A stretch of DNA of 64,000 nucleotides from Selaginella moellendorffii (lineage: Eukaryota; Streptophyta; Lycopodiopsida; Selaginellales; Selaginellaceae), in NCBI RefSeq assembly GCF_000143415.4, contig NW_003314293.1:1322431-1386430 (forward strand), written 5' to 3'. The notes under the pieces are model-generated. The model worked only from the letters and a program-made list of their open reading frames with translations. It made no database searches and had not been told where the DNA came from. This document shows, in pieces, positions 30,729 through 42,408 of the stretch; the first letter of the stretch is position 1, and each line of letters opens with the position of its first letter. The position numbers and the translations under genes are program-made.

Positions 30729-32390
30729 GGCCTCCAGCTAAAGCTCTTTCAAAGTCTCCACCAAAACGACAGTAAAGCTAGTCCCACCCTCGAATCGACT
30801 TGTAGCAGCACAGCTTTTCTCCTTCCCGGCCCTCCACCAAAGCAAAAGCTCGATTTCTACGCACCCTTCCTTCCTGTTCACGCCGTAAGCTCCAAGCTTT
30901 CCTGGATCCCTTCCCCGCGGCTAGTTTGTCCGCGAGCTACTGTCCTACCACTGTTCTTCCCCTTTGCTCCAAATCCAAAGCTCCCCCCTGGATGTGTTCT
31001 AGCGCTCTAGCTGCAAACACGCACACACCGGGATGAAGCGAATCATCGAGAAAGGTGGCACCGATAAAAACCAGCCAGCCAACCAGCCACCCCCGTCAAT
31101 CAATCAATCAATCCGGCCCCCACGGAGCTCCGGAAAAAGTCAACTTACAAGAACCACCGCCGCCTCCTCTTCGTCTTCTTCCTTGCAGCTCCAGCTCCAC
31201 AAGATGGACCGCGCAAAAAAAATCCCCCTCTTCTTCTCGCTCTCCTAGTCAAACACAAGCACCTCTATTCCTCTTTCTCCTCCAACCAAGAACACGAAGA
31301 AAAAAAAAAACCTCTCCCCCACATAGACGCTGAGAAAGAAAGCCCAAGCGCAGGCAGCAAGAAAGAAGAGAGACTTACCCGTGTAGCGTTTTGGAGCATT
31401 CCCTGGGATCCAATGGAGGCGGCCGAGCAAATGGGTCGGCGCTAAACCTTGCGAGGCGCGGCGGCGAGCACAGCCCAGTTCCCCAATCGCTGGAATCGGC
31501 GAGAGCGGCGCCCCAAAAGCCTCCAAATCTTTGCTTGCCACCTTTTGCTAAACGAAACGAGCGAGGGGACTAGCGCACCACCCTCGACGCCATGGATGGT
31601 GGTGGTGGTGGACGCTTAAACTCACGCACACGCACACGGGGGCACACCACTTAATAGAAAGAAAGAGAAAGAAAGAAGAAACCCAACCCAACTCTCTCCT
31701 CTCTCTTTGAGTTGATGGCCTAACTCTCTAAGTAAGAGTGCGATGCACGACTTTCAACTCTAACACGAAAAAAAAAAGGGCAAACAATGGGAGAGAGAGA
31801 GCCCAAAAGGTAAGAAAAAAAAAAAGATTGAGAAAAAAAACGGCAAAAAGAAGAACAATGAGGGTTAAAATGTATAAACCGACTTGGGTGGTGGAAATTA
31901 TTTCCCCCCAGCGGTCCAATCCATGGTGGCTTAAGGTGAGATTAAAGGCTAATCACAATTAGCCGCGGGGGGCTATGACTGCTATGTGCCACCGCCATCC
32001 TTCGGGAAAAAAAATAGGATTTGTGCTAACCGAGGTGGGGTTTATTAGCATTAGCGGGTGATTAGCGCCGCAGGCGTCAGATTGCTCGGCAGCAACGGTG
32101 AGGATTGGAGGGCGCCGGCGCTTTACAGGTATACGTGTACGCTGCATGGACCAGGAAGCAAAAGCAAAAAATAATGCTTGCCTCTCTTTTATATGTTTCA
32201 AGCTTTGTTGTGTTTTTTTAGGGGCCACCACCTTTGGGTTTGTAATGAGGGAAAATTTTGACAAGGACATGGAGTTTGTGGGTCGGCCTGCCGCAGCTGC
32301 CTCGTCTAGCAATAAAGTGGAGAAAGGTGGTGCAATTGCCACCGTTACTTTTAGTGCTTACCTGTCCCGTTATGCTGGATTTTGATTTTG
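30729..32390. other. Upstream region of the AP2 gene, simple-sequence rich
   Basis: Probably holds the 5' UTR and promoter of the AP2 gene. Features seen: CAATCAATCAATCAAT near 31100, a purine run AGAAAGAGAAAGAAAGAAGAAA at about 31661-31682, GGTGGTGGTGGTGG near 31595-31610, and short A runs. Open frames at 31055-31333 and 31245-31541 are low-complexity products of these runs. No gene was recognised between 31570 and 32390. Confidence 0.45.
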
Positions 32391-34500
32391 GTCAATGATT
32401 AGGTACTTTAAGATTTTTAACCATATTTATGTACTAAATTGTTTCTGAAGAAATTTCAAATGACACTAATCATCAAGTAGACTTTAAAAGTAAATTCTAC
32501 AGCCAAAACAAATATGCCAAAAATTAAATATGAAGAATTAGACAAATGGTTTTCCAAATTAATTTTATCTCATCACATATATGTGATAACTTAAGCAGAA
32601 TTTGATTTCAAAAAATAAGAACTCTTTAAAAAAAACTTAAATTAATATAAAAAATTAGAGAAAATTAAAACTAATTTTCTGTATAATATATTGCATATCT
32701 GCTTTCCAAAACACAAGTAATTATAATCTATTAGACATGATAGTAGCAATAAAGTTTTTTATAGAATAAGTAGAATAAAAATAAAATAATTTCATCAATA
32801 CTAGTATACTAAATCAAGTTTTTGTTATTATTTTATTAAATTTAGTTTTATTTATCTTTGTTCTTTTATATATTAACCCTTTAAATAAAAATTTACATTT
32901 TAAAATTATTAATGTAAGAAGCTATGAGATAAAATACATATTAAAAATAAGGAATTAAAATAAATAATGTCAAAGGGAGAAAGAAGAAATATAAATTTAT
33001 AATTATTATAAAAACTATTTTAAGCTTATGATAATGATAGAGGCTGTCAAGCATAATAATTAACATTTGATTTGGTGTATCTCATAAAAAATTTGGATTT
33101 CATTTAAATTTTAAAGCACTATTTTATATAAACAAATATTTCACTATAAAGTTTATTTTATGGAAAAGTAAACATGCATATCAACTATAGAATATTGACT
33201 AAAGCTAACATTAGAAATAAAAAAATTTATTCTCAAATAACAAGTCCATAATAGCTTAAAAAAACTTTCTTTTGAAAAAAATCATGTGGAAGTTTTGGTG
33301 GATAATGGGTGGTTAACATAATTAGTTAAAGAGGGAAGATAATGGCATGACAATGTTTATAAATTTAAAATTTTATTAAAATATTTACATAGCAAAAGAA
33401 TGTTTTCTGTGGCTCTGACATGTTTTTCTAATTGAAATTTTCATACACAACAAGAATCTTTTTTGGTGCTAGCTAGTCTAATTTATAATTGAGTTTAACT
33501 ATTATGCTCATAATTATAGGATTATAGCAAATATAAATAACGTGGTAATATGTATGCTAACATAAAGTGCATAAATATTGATTAGTAAGTTTATGCTTTT
33601 TGCCATAAGCACTAGATAACAAATGAACTACAAACACTAGGAAAAGAGCAAATGCAAAATAATGAAAACATATGTAAATAAAGTAAAACTCTTTTAAAGT
33701 GTTAAACTTAAGATTGAGTTGCAACATTGAGAGCAACATATTCTATATGTTATATGGGTTGTAATCGACAAAGAGAGAAAGCAAGTGTTACATTATTTAA
33801 AAATTAAATACAAGGAAATCTAAATTGGCAACTTTATATAATAAATTTAATGAAGTAAGATGGGTCAAGAAGAGTCATTATAGTGAAGCAAAATATAGAT
33901 TGCTTAAACTAATGTTGGGCCTAGACAAGTTTATATCACTTGAGAAGTAATTGAACTTTCTTCTTTTCATTATTACTTTCCATTATCTCTAACTAGGTTT
34001 TCATTCAAATATTTGATAATTAAGGTTTAGCAATGGTCTTCTTGAAGCATATAAATAAGCAATATCAAAGTCTTTAAATTTGTAAAGGTTCATAATGTAT
34101 TTTCCCTCTTTTTGTTTATATCAGATAAAAAAGAAGATCAAATTTCTTGATGTTAAGTGCTCTCTAGAAAGGATGGTGAAAAAAAAAAAAAGCTTAAAGT
34201 GTTCAAAGTGTTTATTGTTTTCTCCTACTTTACAACCCTTTTGAATATAACAAACATTGAGCCTTGAAAGTTTGTTTACTTGTAAGTGTTAATTTAATTT
34301 TTGATTACAACTTTTAGTGTTTTACAAATTCACTAATTTAACAAGAGTTAATAGTTGTATGGAAGGTGGTTTTACTTGCTGAGGGTATATTGAATGCATA
34401 GTGATGGATCTATTAGACACACTCTAACCACATATGGCATGGACAAGCTTATTATTCCATCTTAGTATGCTCATCAACTTAGCTTGTTTATTATGGCATA
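32391..34500. other. AT-rich intergenic DNA
   Basis: The composition drops abruptly to very AT-rich from about 32390. Only short A- or T-rich chance frames are present. I see no gene, RNA or complete transposable element here, and no clear match to the repeat units further right. Confidence 0.5.
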
Positions 34501-36044
34501 AATAACTATATCATTCCATTTTTAAAGATTATTCAACAAAAGTATTAAGAAAAATGGAATTTAACATGTACATACTCTTCCTCAAAGAAGTAGAGTATAT
34601 AGATTGTAAAACATATTACATTATTGAGATTATCGTAACAATAACTTAGTATAATAAAATGTATTGAGAGACAAAGATTAATTATAGAGTAGATATGTTT
34701 TGGCATGTTTTTTTGCCTTTGATAAACTGATGAGTTGAATCTATTTTTGCTCAAAGAATTTTAGAGATAGCATTGATTAGCATTTGTTAAGTAGTTTCTA
34801 GTTTATAATAATAAGGAGAAACTGCTGAACTTTGTGGATCTTGCTAATTGATGTTATCAAATAAAGGTAATCTCAGTTTTTCACTATACATTATTTTGAA
34901 TTTTGTTTGCAATATTGAGTCACCCAATAGGTGCACGATATATATTAGGTTAGGGAAGAAGGTAAGCATAACACTTATTTTTTTCCTCACTCAAAGAAGC
35001 CTTGTGAAAATAAAACTTTCTTTACTATAACATGTTTCTATTCTATTTAAATCTTATTTTAAAATCCAATTTTCTTCTTAAAATAATAAGTCTATTTTTC
35101 ACATATTTATTTAAACTTTGTAAGTTTTCTAATTTCTCTTTTTTATATCGATTTTTTATTTATTTATGAATACTCTTCAATCCCAATATAAAGCATAGAA
35201 GAAAATGCTATGTTTTGAAAATTTCAAAGGGGAAAAGCTATTATAAGCTCTTAAGACACATCAAAAAGGGATTAAGCCAACTTAAAAAATAGACAAAAAA
35301 TTTAATTTCAAAGAAGAAAGTTTGCACACTTCATCTTGTTACTCCTTTTCAAATAAAGGAAAATGTGAAAATTTCTTAAAGAGAGTTATTCCTTCGGTAG
35401 AAAAATATATAAGTCCAAGAAAGAAAAGTTAATAGTTAGCATATCAACACCTTAGCTCCAAAGTAAATGTATAATATAATATAGTCTAAAGATTTCTAAA
35501 TTTAATTCAAATTTACAGTTTTATCTTATAATCACTCTTTAGCATTTTTATGATGCCTCAAGATATGGGGGAACACCATCTTTAGTATCCCTTCTTTGAT
35601 ACCCATTAAGTCCCTTTCTATTCACAACAATGTTTGTCAAATTTATTATTGAGAAAGGGCTCAAAAACTTATCTATTAAATCCCATTAATTTTTCAAACT
35701 GTAGCTAAAGTAAAGTTCTAATAAACCATGCAAAATATCCAATAATACTATTCACATTTGGATTAAGAACATTGACCATTTAATCTTCTAGATAAATTAG
35801 AGCTAACTATTGAACATTTCACTAAATCATTAAACTTCTCCATTCATGTTCACTCTAACCTTAAATTCTTTAGTATTTACATTATCACCCACTATATGGA
35901 AATAACATTTTTTAATCATATTAATTCTTTGGAATCTTCCCCCTATTATCCCATAAGGACTTACTAAACCCCTTAAGGTTTGGAAGCAAATTGCTTTGGG
36001 CTTTCACCCCACTCTATAATATGTTTATCTTTAAATATATCAAA

Positions 36045-36180
36045 CTTTGGACTTGGTCTTAAATATGGTCTCAAACTTGGTCTTAAATTCAATCTTGGAC
36101 TTAGTTTTAAACTTGATTTTAGACTTAATTTTGAACTCGATCTTAGAGTTGTTTTAGACTTGGTCTTAAACTCTATTTCA
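36045..36180. repeat. 12-bp-period minisatellite
   Basis: Diverged repeats of a TTGGTCTTAAAC-like unit. A related array occurs at about 54720-54840 (TTGGACTCGGTCTTGGAC and onward). The homologous place in unit 2 (about 43945) has lost it. It produces open frames on both strands with a four-residue period, which are not genes. Confidence 0.7.
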
Positions 36181-37919
36181 ACACGTCCATGTACCACATA
36201 TTAGTTATTTTTTTGTCCCTTTTTAAAAACTTGCTTATTAATTGTTTTGTGCCCATTCTTTAAACACTTCTTTCAGAGTTCCACTCCCACTCTCGACTTT
36301 TTAAGTTAGAGCTTTTAGTCTAAATATATTATGCTTATTAAACTTTTACTTTAGCCACTGCCACATTATTCACCTTCGACTCTACTTTGAGATTTAAAGA
36401 TTTGTGTTTTATAATTTTTTAATGACTAATCTAGCTTGATATCTAAGTAGTTTTTCCCCTTTCTAAGCCTTTAGTACTACACCATAGTTGCTACCCTCTT
36501 CTTTATAGCTATGCTATACACGAGTCATATATCAAATAATATTTTAGAGCTAAAAACATGTAAGCAAGATATTAGAGCTAAAATTCTCACTTTATCTAAT
36601 TTTGTATTTTCAATAGCCATATAGGATAGAGAGAAGCTAGTGCCATATAAGGTTGAGATATTTACCATGTAAGAGTGAAATATTAAATTTATAAAGGTTT
36701 AAATAAAAGCATTTCTCACCCAAGTCCCCAAGTTTTTAATTCAAACCCACCCCCCCACCCCCTAAATTATATCCATATGATAAATGCAAAATTATGAGAT
36801 AATGTTTTGAGTAAGTTTTATGACATTTTAGGCTATAATAGATTTGAGTGTCATTTAAGTGTTCATCACTATTTTCAATCGTAAATCTAGCCATTTGGAG
36901 GAAAAGGAACTCATCTCATTGCTTTATTTCATCTATATTCTTGAATTTAGAAAGGAGCTTAATAAAACTATATAAGTAAATTATTTTTTCAGTTCAACTA
37001 TCTATTAAGTTACATGTCATTATAGGGTCAAAATATCTCAAAAGTGGCTAAGAAAAGTAAAGAAGTTAGAAAGAACATATTAAATCTTAAGATATGCTAT
37101 TGTTTTCAAAAGAAAAACATTTTTTTCCTTATATTTTTTACATTTTATCACAAAATTTATCATTCAACCAATTATAAAGCTCAATTAACACAATATACAT
37201 ATACAAAGTATATTGCATACCACTTTTTTGTATGTTAAAAAAATAATTAAAAAACCGTTAAGATTATTTGTGGGGGCATAAATCACTTGACTTGGACCAA
37301 TGTTGTAAATTAGTATTAGAATTTGTTTAACAAATCCAAAATCATAAGCATTTTTGAAGTGATTTTTGTTGCGAAAGAAACACATGAGAAACAAAAAAAA
37401 TTAAAAGTAACAAAAAGGGCTATAAGGAAAAAGGGAAAAAATAACAATAAATAAAAAAGAAAGAAGCAATAACTACCAAGAAAAAAGAGAGAAAAGAAGT
37501 AGTAGTCGAAAAAGATGAAGAAATAAAGAAGAAGAAATTAGAAGTTTTGGAAAAAAAAGATAAGGAAAAGGAAATAATAAAAAAAACTAATTTGTTGCAT
37601 ATTGTATGCAACAACACTTGATTTACTTAATAATAGTGTTTTTCTTGTTTAGTATTATTTATTAATATAATTGATCAATCAAAAATTTATAATTTATAAA
37701 TACAAGATTATTTTTTTTGCACACCATTATATGGTAGAATAAACTAGAATATACTAGAAAGTGTTTAGGAAATTTTAAAATTTATAAACATGTTTATAAA
37801 TTATAAATATAATATTAATCTAAATGAATAACAATTTTTAAATAATAAAATATCCCAGAATATCTAGATATATTTTTTATGTATCTATCAGCTCCCTCTC
37901 TTGGATAAAAAATTTTTAG

Positions 37920-38960
37920 ATGTTAAAGGTTTTCTAGTCTCCTTGCATTTTTTCTTGCTAGGGTTTGCCCAACACCCAGCACCTATAGCTTATTATGAAG
38001 AGTGGAGAAGGTTGGAGATGGCTCCTCCATGCTAGATATGCTCTTCTTGGCAAAAAAGAATAAGAATTATCACTTAAGCTAAGAGTTTACTTTGTGTTTG
38101 TGGCTATTGTAGGGAGAGTGTTGGCACTGCTTTCATCAGCCTCAGGGTTTATAGTGAATTCTCATGTCACAAATTGGCATTTACAAATCTTTTTTCTGCC
38201 ATGTTCATCGAGTGTAATATGTGTGATCCAGGTGAGAAAGAGAGACTAAGGCATTTCTTTTTTCTCGTATCTATCCCAGAGCAAGTTACTAAGGCATTCA
38301 AGGTGCACAAAACAATGTTTGAGAGACTAGATGTATATGTTAACTATGTAGTCATTGCTGCGCAAAGGGACTTCCTCAGCACTGCAAAATGGTGCAAGGT
38401 TTAAACCCATCAAATGCACAAGCCAAATAGTAAGTCTCAACTCTCATAATTTTTTCATTCCACATTCAGGATCTCAAGAGAGCACACTCTAGCCATAAGA
38501 ATCTGATGCAGGAGAGGAAGAACACCATGCTAAACTTAATGGTTTATGACTTTATGAGAGAAATGACAAGTTGTTTGGAAGCAATTGAGGAGGATTGGGT
38601 GCTGGGAATTGTGAGTATTTGGAATATTTACACTTATTTCTCTGCTGATGTTGAAGTTCCAGAAGAAGAATTGAGTTCTGAGTGAAGGCGTGGTGCTCAT
38701 ATCAAATTTCACTGCTACTGCATCCAATGGGTTGGGTATGTGGGAGCTAGGATTGTGTGTATCTTGGAGCCAATGGCAATGTTGTAGCATGTTTCCTTGA
38801 TAAATTTGGTTACTTATCTTTTTCAGTCTAACAAGAGACAAAGGTTTCATAGGCATTAGTATCCAGTTTAACTCTAGTTCAAAAAGCAATTTGCTCTTTA
38901 CTGTGTTAATAAATTATGTTTACTACTTTCCTTTGAAGTTTTCGCCTGGATCTTGAGACC
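37920..38960 (+). pseudogene. Unrecognised gene fragment, copy 1
   Basis: One of three copies (others at about 48500-49720 and 59590-60800). Readable pieces include GEGWRWLL, then PEQVTKAFKVHKTMFERLDV, YVNYVVIAAQRDFLSTAKWC, and in a later exon-like piece LKRAHSSHKNLMQERKNTML and YDFMREMTSCLEAIEEDWVL. These look like parts of one spliced protein of a family I do not recognise. Frame breaks between the pieces argue that it is not functional, unless several introns are used. Confidence 0.45.
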
Positions 38961-39227
38961 ACATTAAATAACGTAAACCTTTATTTATCATTATGTTTCT
39001 AATTACGCACTATTTAAAAAAAAGTGGTTTAACAGCTAGCATATATGTACAAACATAAACTTATTTTGCACTCTCGGTAAAGAAAAAATCCAAATAAATA
39101 GGAATAAGAACCAACCTAGCAAGTTCTGATTTTGGTTTGAAAGTTTGGCTGAAGTGTCGGCGGTGCCCACGATGCGAGAGAACGCGTTCAAGCCCTAGCC
39201 AGCGTTCCATGCGGGGGCCGATCGCCA

Positions 39228-40701
39228 ATGCCAGAGGACGATGCATATCGATTCGAGGTCACGGGGCCAAAGCGCAAGCATTTCAACTGGTAAAGAATTT
39301 CGCCGCCCTAGCTGCATTGCTCTGTTTGAAGCGATTCTTGGCGGGCTGGGTGTGTGATTTTGGCAGTAGAATCCCGTTTCGATTGATTCCAATCGCCCCC
39401 GAGAGAATTCTCAGCTACCCTAGGCTTGTCTTTGGATCATAGCCTTTCATTTGTCCCATTTTGGTGTCTCTTTCGTTCACTTGCGTGATAAGGGCTGATT
39501 GATAAGTAGCTAGAGTTATTTCGATGGCTAGTCTTTAGTGGATTGGTCCTCACTTCTCCATTCTTTTTTTTTTTGTTGTTTCGCAAAGCTTGCTTGGGCT
39601 TTTGTCTACTTTTTTGTTTCATTGCTGCTAAAGACTTGGTCCGGTTAGAGTTCTCGTCCTTTAAAAGCTTTTTATCTCGAGTCCTCGCGAGTTCTTACCA
39701 TACATTCTTTCCAGGGATGTTCCGGACGACAAAAGAGCAATCTTGGCATGCCTTGTGTCAAGCGTGTACTCACTCCAGCACGACAGATCGAAAAACTACA
39801 CAGGAACTCCGCAAGCTCTCGCTCCTCCCTGGTGGACGTCCTTCAACTACGAGCTCCTCGACGTGATCCTCGGCAATGACAAGCTCCGGATCAACGGCGC
39901 AGTGTTCGTGTGGAACTACAAAAACCACTGGAAGCCTGCCAGAGCTCCGATGGTGGTCCTGGCGCTCAGAGGCACGGACAGCCTAACCAGCGACTACATC
40001 GTCGACTTCAAGATCGCCAACCAGGAGCTTTACAAGACAGGCAGGTTCACAGCCGCGTACAACGCTCTCCGAAACGCCGTCGCATGGCATGGCAAGGACA
40101 ACGTTTGCATCACGGGGCACTCGCTCGGATGATGGCATCGCAGGGCCAGTTCGTCGAGGCTCATCTCTTCAATCCGCCATTCTCGTCCTCGACCGCTCCA
40201 TACAAGTCACTCTTTGGTGCTGAGACTTACAGCAATCTCCAAGAGGTTTACACCGTTGCAAAGGCCGGGCTCGTCAACTTACTGGTGGATGCCGCAAAGA
40301 GAAGGGAGTCCGAGGCAGAGTTTGCGGCACTTGGAAGCTGGTACCCGGACATGTATGTTCATCCCAGTGATCCGGTATGCTCGGGCTTTCTCGAGCACTT
40401 CAAGAACTATCAGTATATGCTACAGGGGAAGTACGCGAGATTGGCGATGCCTCACGAATCCATCCGGGGCGTGCTCTGCTCCTCCAAAGCGAAGCCGCAT
40501 CACCTCATCCCCTCGGCAAGGCTTCACGTCCCAGCGGATGAAGGCAAAGCTGCGAGTGCTCGAGACGCTCATTCTCTTACACAGTGGTGGTCGGATGGAG
40601 CAGTCGTCCAGGTGCAATTTGTCAACTTGACAGGTCAAGAACACTTGGATCATCCGCTGCAAATCCCGTTTGGGGGGATAAGCGACGAAGCTATGGTGTA
40701 G
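39228..40701 (+). pseudogene. Class-3 lipase-like (alpha/beta-hydrolase) gene, copy 1, frameshifted at the nucleophile elbow
   Basis: Same two-exon structure as the intact copy at 49949. Exon 1 is 39228-39289 (MPEDDAYRFEVTGPKRKHFN) and exon 2 starts at 39715. Compared with copy 2, 28 bp are missing right after the codons for ITGHSLG at about 40130. The gap lies between two CTCGGA direct repeats, as expected of slippage or end-joining. The reading frame stops immediately (GGA TGA), removing the C-terminal two thirds, which otherwise stays readable in another frame (about 40133-40701). The serine of GHSLG is present but the fold is not. Confidence 0.85.
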
Positions 40702-41163
40702 TACGCGGCTACATATTTTCTCTGTGCTCAAAGAGCCCGAGAAAAAAGTTTTTATTTTTTCCTGTGCTAGACCAAGGTTTGAAGAGAACGCGGCGTGTTT
40801 TCGACGTTCAATCTTACTGGAAGAACGTCACAGGTGGATGTTTACCACGTCATGACTTTACAATGAACACTTTCATTGTCTGCTCGAGCCAAAGCCTTCA
40901 AGCTCGCGTTTGTTTTTGTTAGATGGTTAAAGAGAGAACGAGGCCGGATAATGAGGGTTGGCGGTTTCAACTGGAGAAGCACAAACCAGTGAGGACAGAT
41001 AATGGAGAATAACTTCAGAAAGAAGAAGCTGAGCTTCCCGAAAATGAGATTTTTTAATCGATCAAGCGTTCACTCTGCTTCCGCGAAAGTTAGGTTTTTT
41101 ATGGGGCTCCTTGCATCCCTTTTGCAGTACTATAAGGTCACTCTTCTAGGTATTGCCCTTGTG

Positions 41164-42408
41164 ATGAAGAAACGGAGACATGAAGCGCCTGTGTTGCTGC
41201 AAGACGACGTTTTGGAGACGGTTCTCAGCTATGTGGACCTGGCCACACTAGCGACCTCATGCTCCGCCGTTTGCAAGTCATGGAACGCCATCATCGGCGA
41301 TCCATCCTTTCGCCGCCGCTGGTGCCAAAACAGTGGCCACAAGGAATCCTTGCGGCTTATGACTAGCTCCTTCGACTACGGCGAGCGTTGCCACGCCTGG
41401 GATCCATCACGGCCCCAACGCAGCGTGGAGTTTCCGTTGCCCCACAAAACGGAAGAATTTCCTAACGCTCAAGTGGTTGCTTCCGCGGGTGGCCTGGTAT
41501 GCGTCTTCAGGACGCACAGGGGCATGGTTGATCCTGCTGATGATGTGTTTCACCTGGTGGTGGGGAATCCAGTGACCCAAGAGTGGAGCGAACTACCACC
41601 GCTCCATTGGGAGGACAGAGAAAGATGCACTTTAGCGGGAGTGATCGACTTTGCCATGTTCGTCGACAAGAATGGCTTCAAAGTCGGTCTGCACTACACC
41701 GCTGTCGACTTCTCAGGCCACTGGTGCTGCATCTACGACTCGGCAACGCGCTCCTGGTCTTCTCTCCCCAAGCTCCCGTTCTCGCCAGCCTACGTCAAAA
41801 TGAAGGCGCAGCGGCTTTCAGATTACAGGGTGGACGTGGCACCCCCTGCCGTATTCCCAGGCTTGGACGATTACTTCTACGATCTCACCATCCTGGGATT
41901 TTACGACTTTGGCCGCGCCAGGTGGAGCACCGGGGAAGTCGTGCGCAGCCTGAGGATTACAACAGGCCTGGAAGACAAGGTTGACCCGGATGGAGAGATC
42001 CTGCGCTGCGTCTTGCCGCTCCCGGGACTGTGCACCGCGAGGCTGTGGGAGTACAATGGCCAGCGATACTTGGCAAGTGGCTGGGTGTATGCGGGAGGCT
42101 ACCGCGAGGCAGGGGAGTCCGGAGTTGATGGCTATGGCGTGTGGAAGGTTGACGACAAGGGTGGCTTGGTTGCCGTCTCTGCAAAGACCCATAAATCGAT
42201 CCTTCGTCAAGTGTACGCTGGGCAGCGCTTTTTCGGAGCGGTTTTCCGTTGTTCTGTTCATGCAGAGGCCAATCTGGTGATCTTTTCAGAGATAGGGATC
42301 ATGTTTGTTTACGACTTGAGCACAGGGGATTGGGGCGGAGTAGGGGGGCACGTAGATGAATATTCACAAGCAGTGATTTTTCGCCCGTCCCTCAGGGCAC
42401 CTAGATGA
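41164..42408 (+). CDS. F-box protein, tandem copy 1
   Basis: Intronless, 414 residues from the ATG at 41164 (MKKRRHEAPVLLQDDVLETV). The frame is open further up to 41002 in this copy only; copies 2 and 3 have stops there, so the downstream ATG is chosen. The F-box spans about residues 9-50 (VLETVLSYVDLATLATSCSA, VCKSWNAIIGDPSF). The remainder has Trp/Gly-rich propeller-like blades (GGLVCVFRTHRGM, NPVTQEWSELPPLHW, CCIYDSATRSWSSLPKLPF, and ASGWVYAGGYREAG). By family knowledge it should couple an unknown substrate to an SCF ubiquitin ligase. It lies about 460 bp downstream of the broken lipase-like copy on the same strand. Confidence 0.85.
   Translation: MKKRRHEAPVLLQDDVLETVLSYVDLATLATSCSAVCKSWNAIIGDPSFRRRWCQNSGHKESLRLMTSSFDYGERCHAWDPSRPQRSVEFPLPHKTEEFPNAQVVASAGGLVCVFRTHRGMVDPADDVFHLVVGNPVTQEWSELPPLHWEDRERCTLAGVIDFAMFVDKNGFKVGLHYTAVDFSGHWCCIYDSATRSWSSLPKLPFSPAYVKMKAQRLSDYRVDVAPPAVFPGLDDYFYDLTILGFYDFGRARWSTGEVVRSLRITTGLEDKVDPDGEILRCVLPLPGLCTARLWEYNGQRYLASGWVYAGGYREAGESGVDGYGVWKVDDKGGLVAVSAKTHKSILRQVYAGQRFFGAVFRCSVHAEANLVIFSEIGIMFVYDLSTGDWGGVGGHVDEYSQAVIFRPSLRAPR

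Larger units (their letters stand above)
34540..42408 (+). repeat. Tandem repeat unit 1 (diverged; no LTR element in its spacer)
   Basis: The left AT-rich part (34540-37990) matches the spacer after each F-box gene in diverged form; compare 34800-34960 with 42660-42800. It is followed by the unrecognised gene fragment, a lipase-like gene and an F-box gene. At about 37170-37215 the sequence runs straight through the point where the other spacers carry an LTR element, so this spacer keeps the empty site. A 12-bp-period minisatellite lies at about 36045-36180. Confidence 0.8.

Noticed and set aside
31055-31541. Open frames upstream of the AP2 gene
   Set aside because: Low-complexity Ser/Pro/Lys products of simple repeats; more likely 5' UTR.
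35973-36204. Open frames on both strands with a Leu/Lys or Ser/Lys four-residue period
   Set aside because: Produced by the 12-bp minisatellite; no other coding evidence.
41002-41163. N-terminal extension of F-box copy 1
   Set aside because: Open only in copy 1; copies 2 and 3 have stops in the same region, so the conserved ATG further down was chosen.
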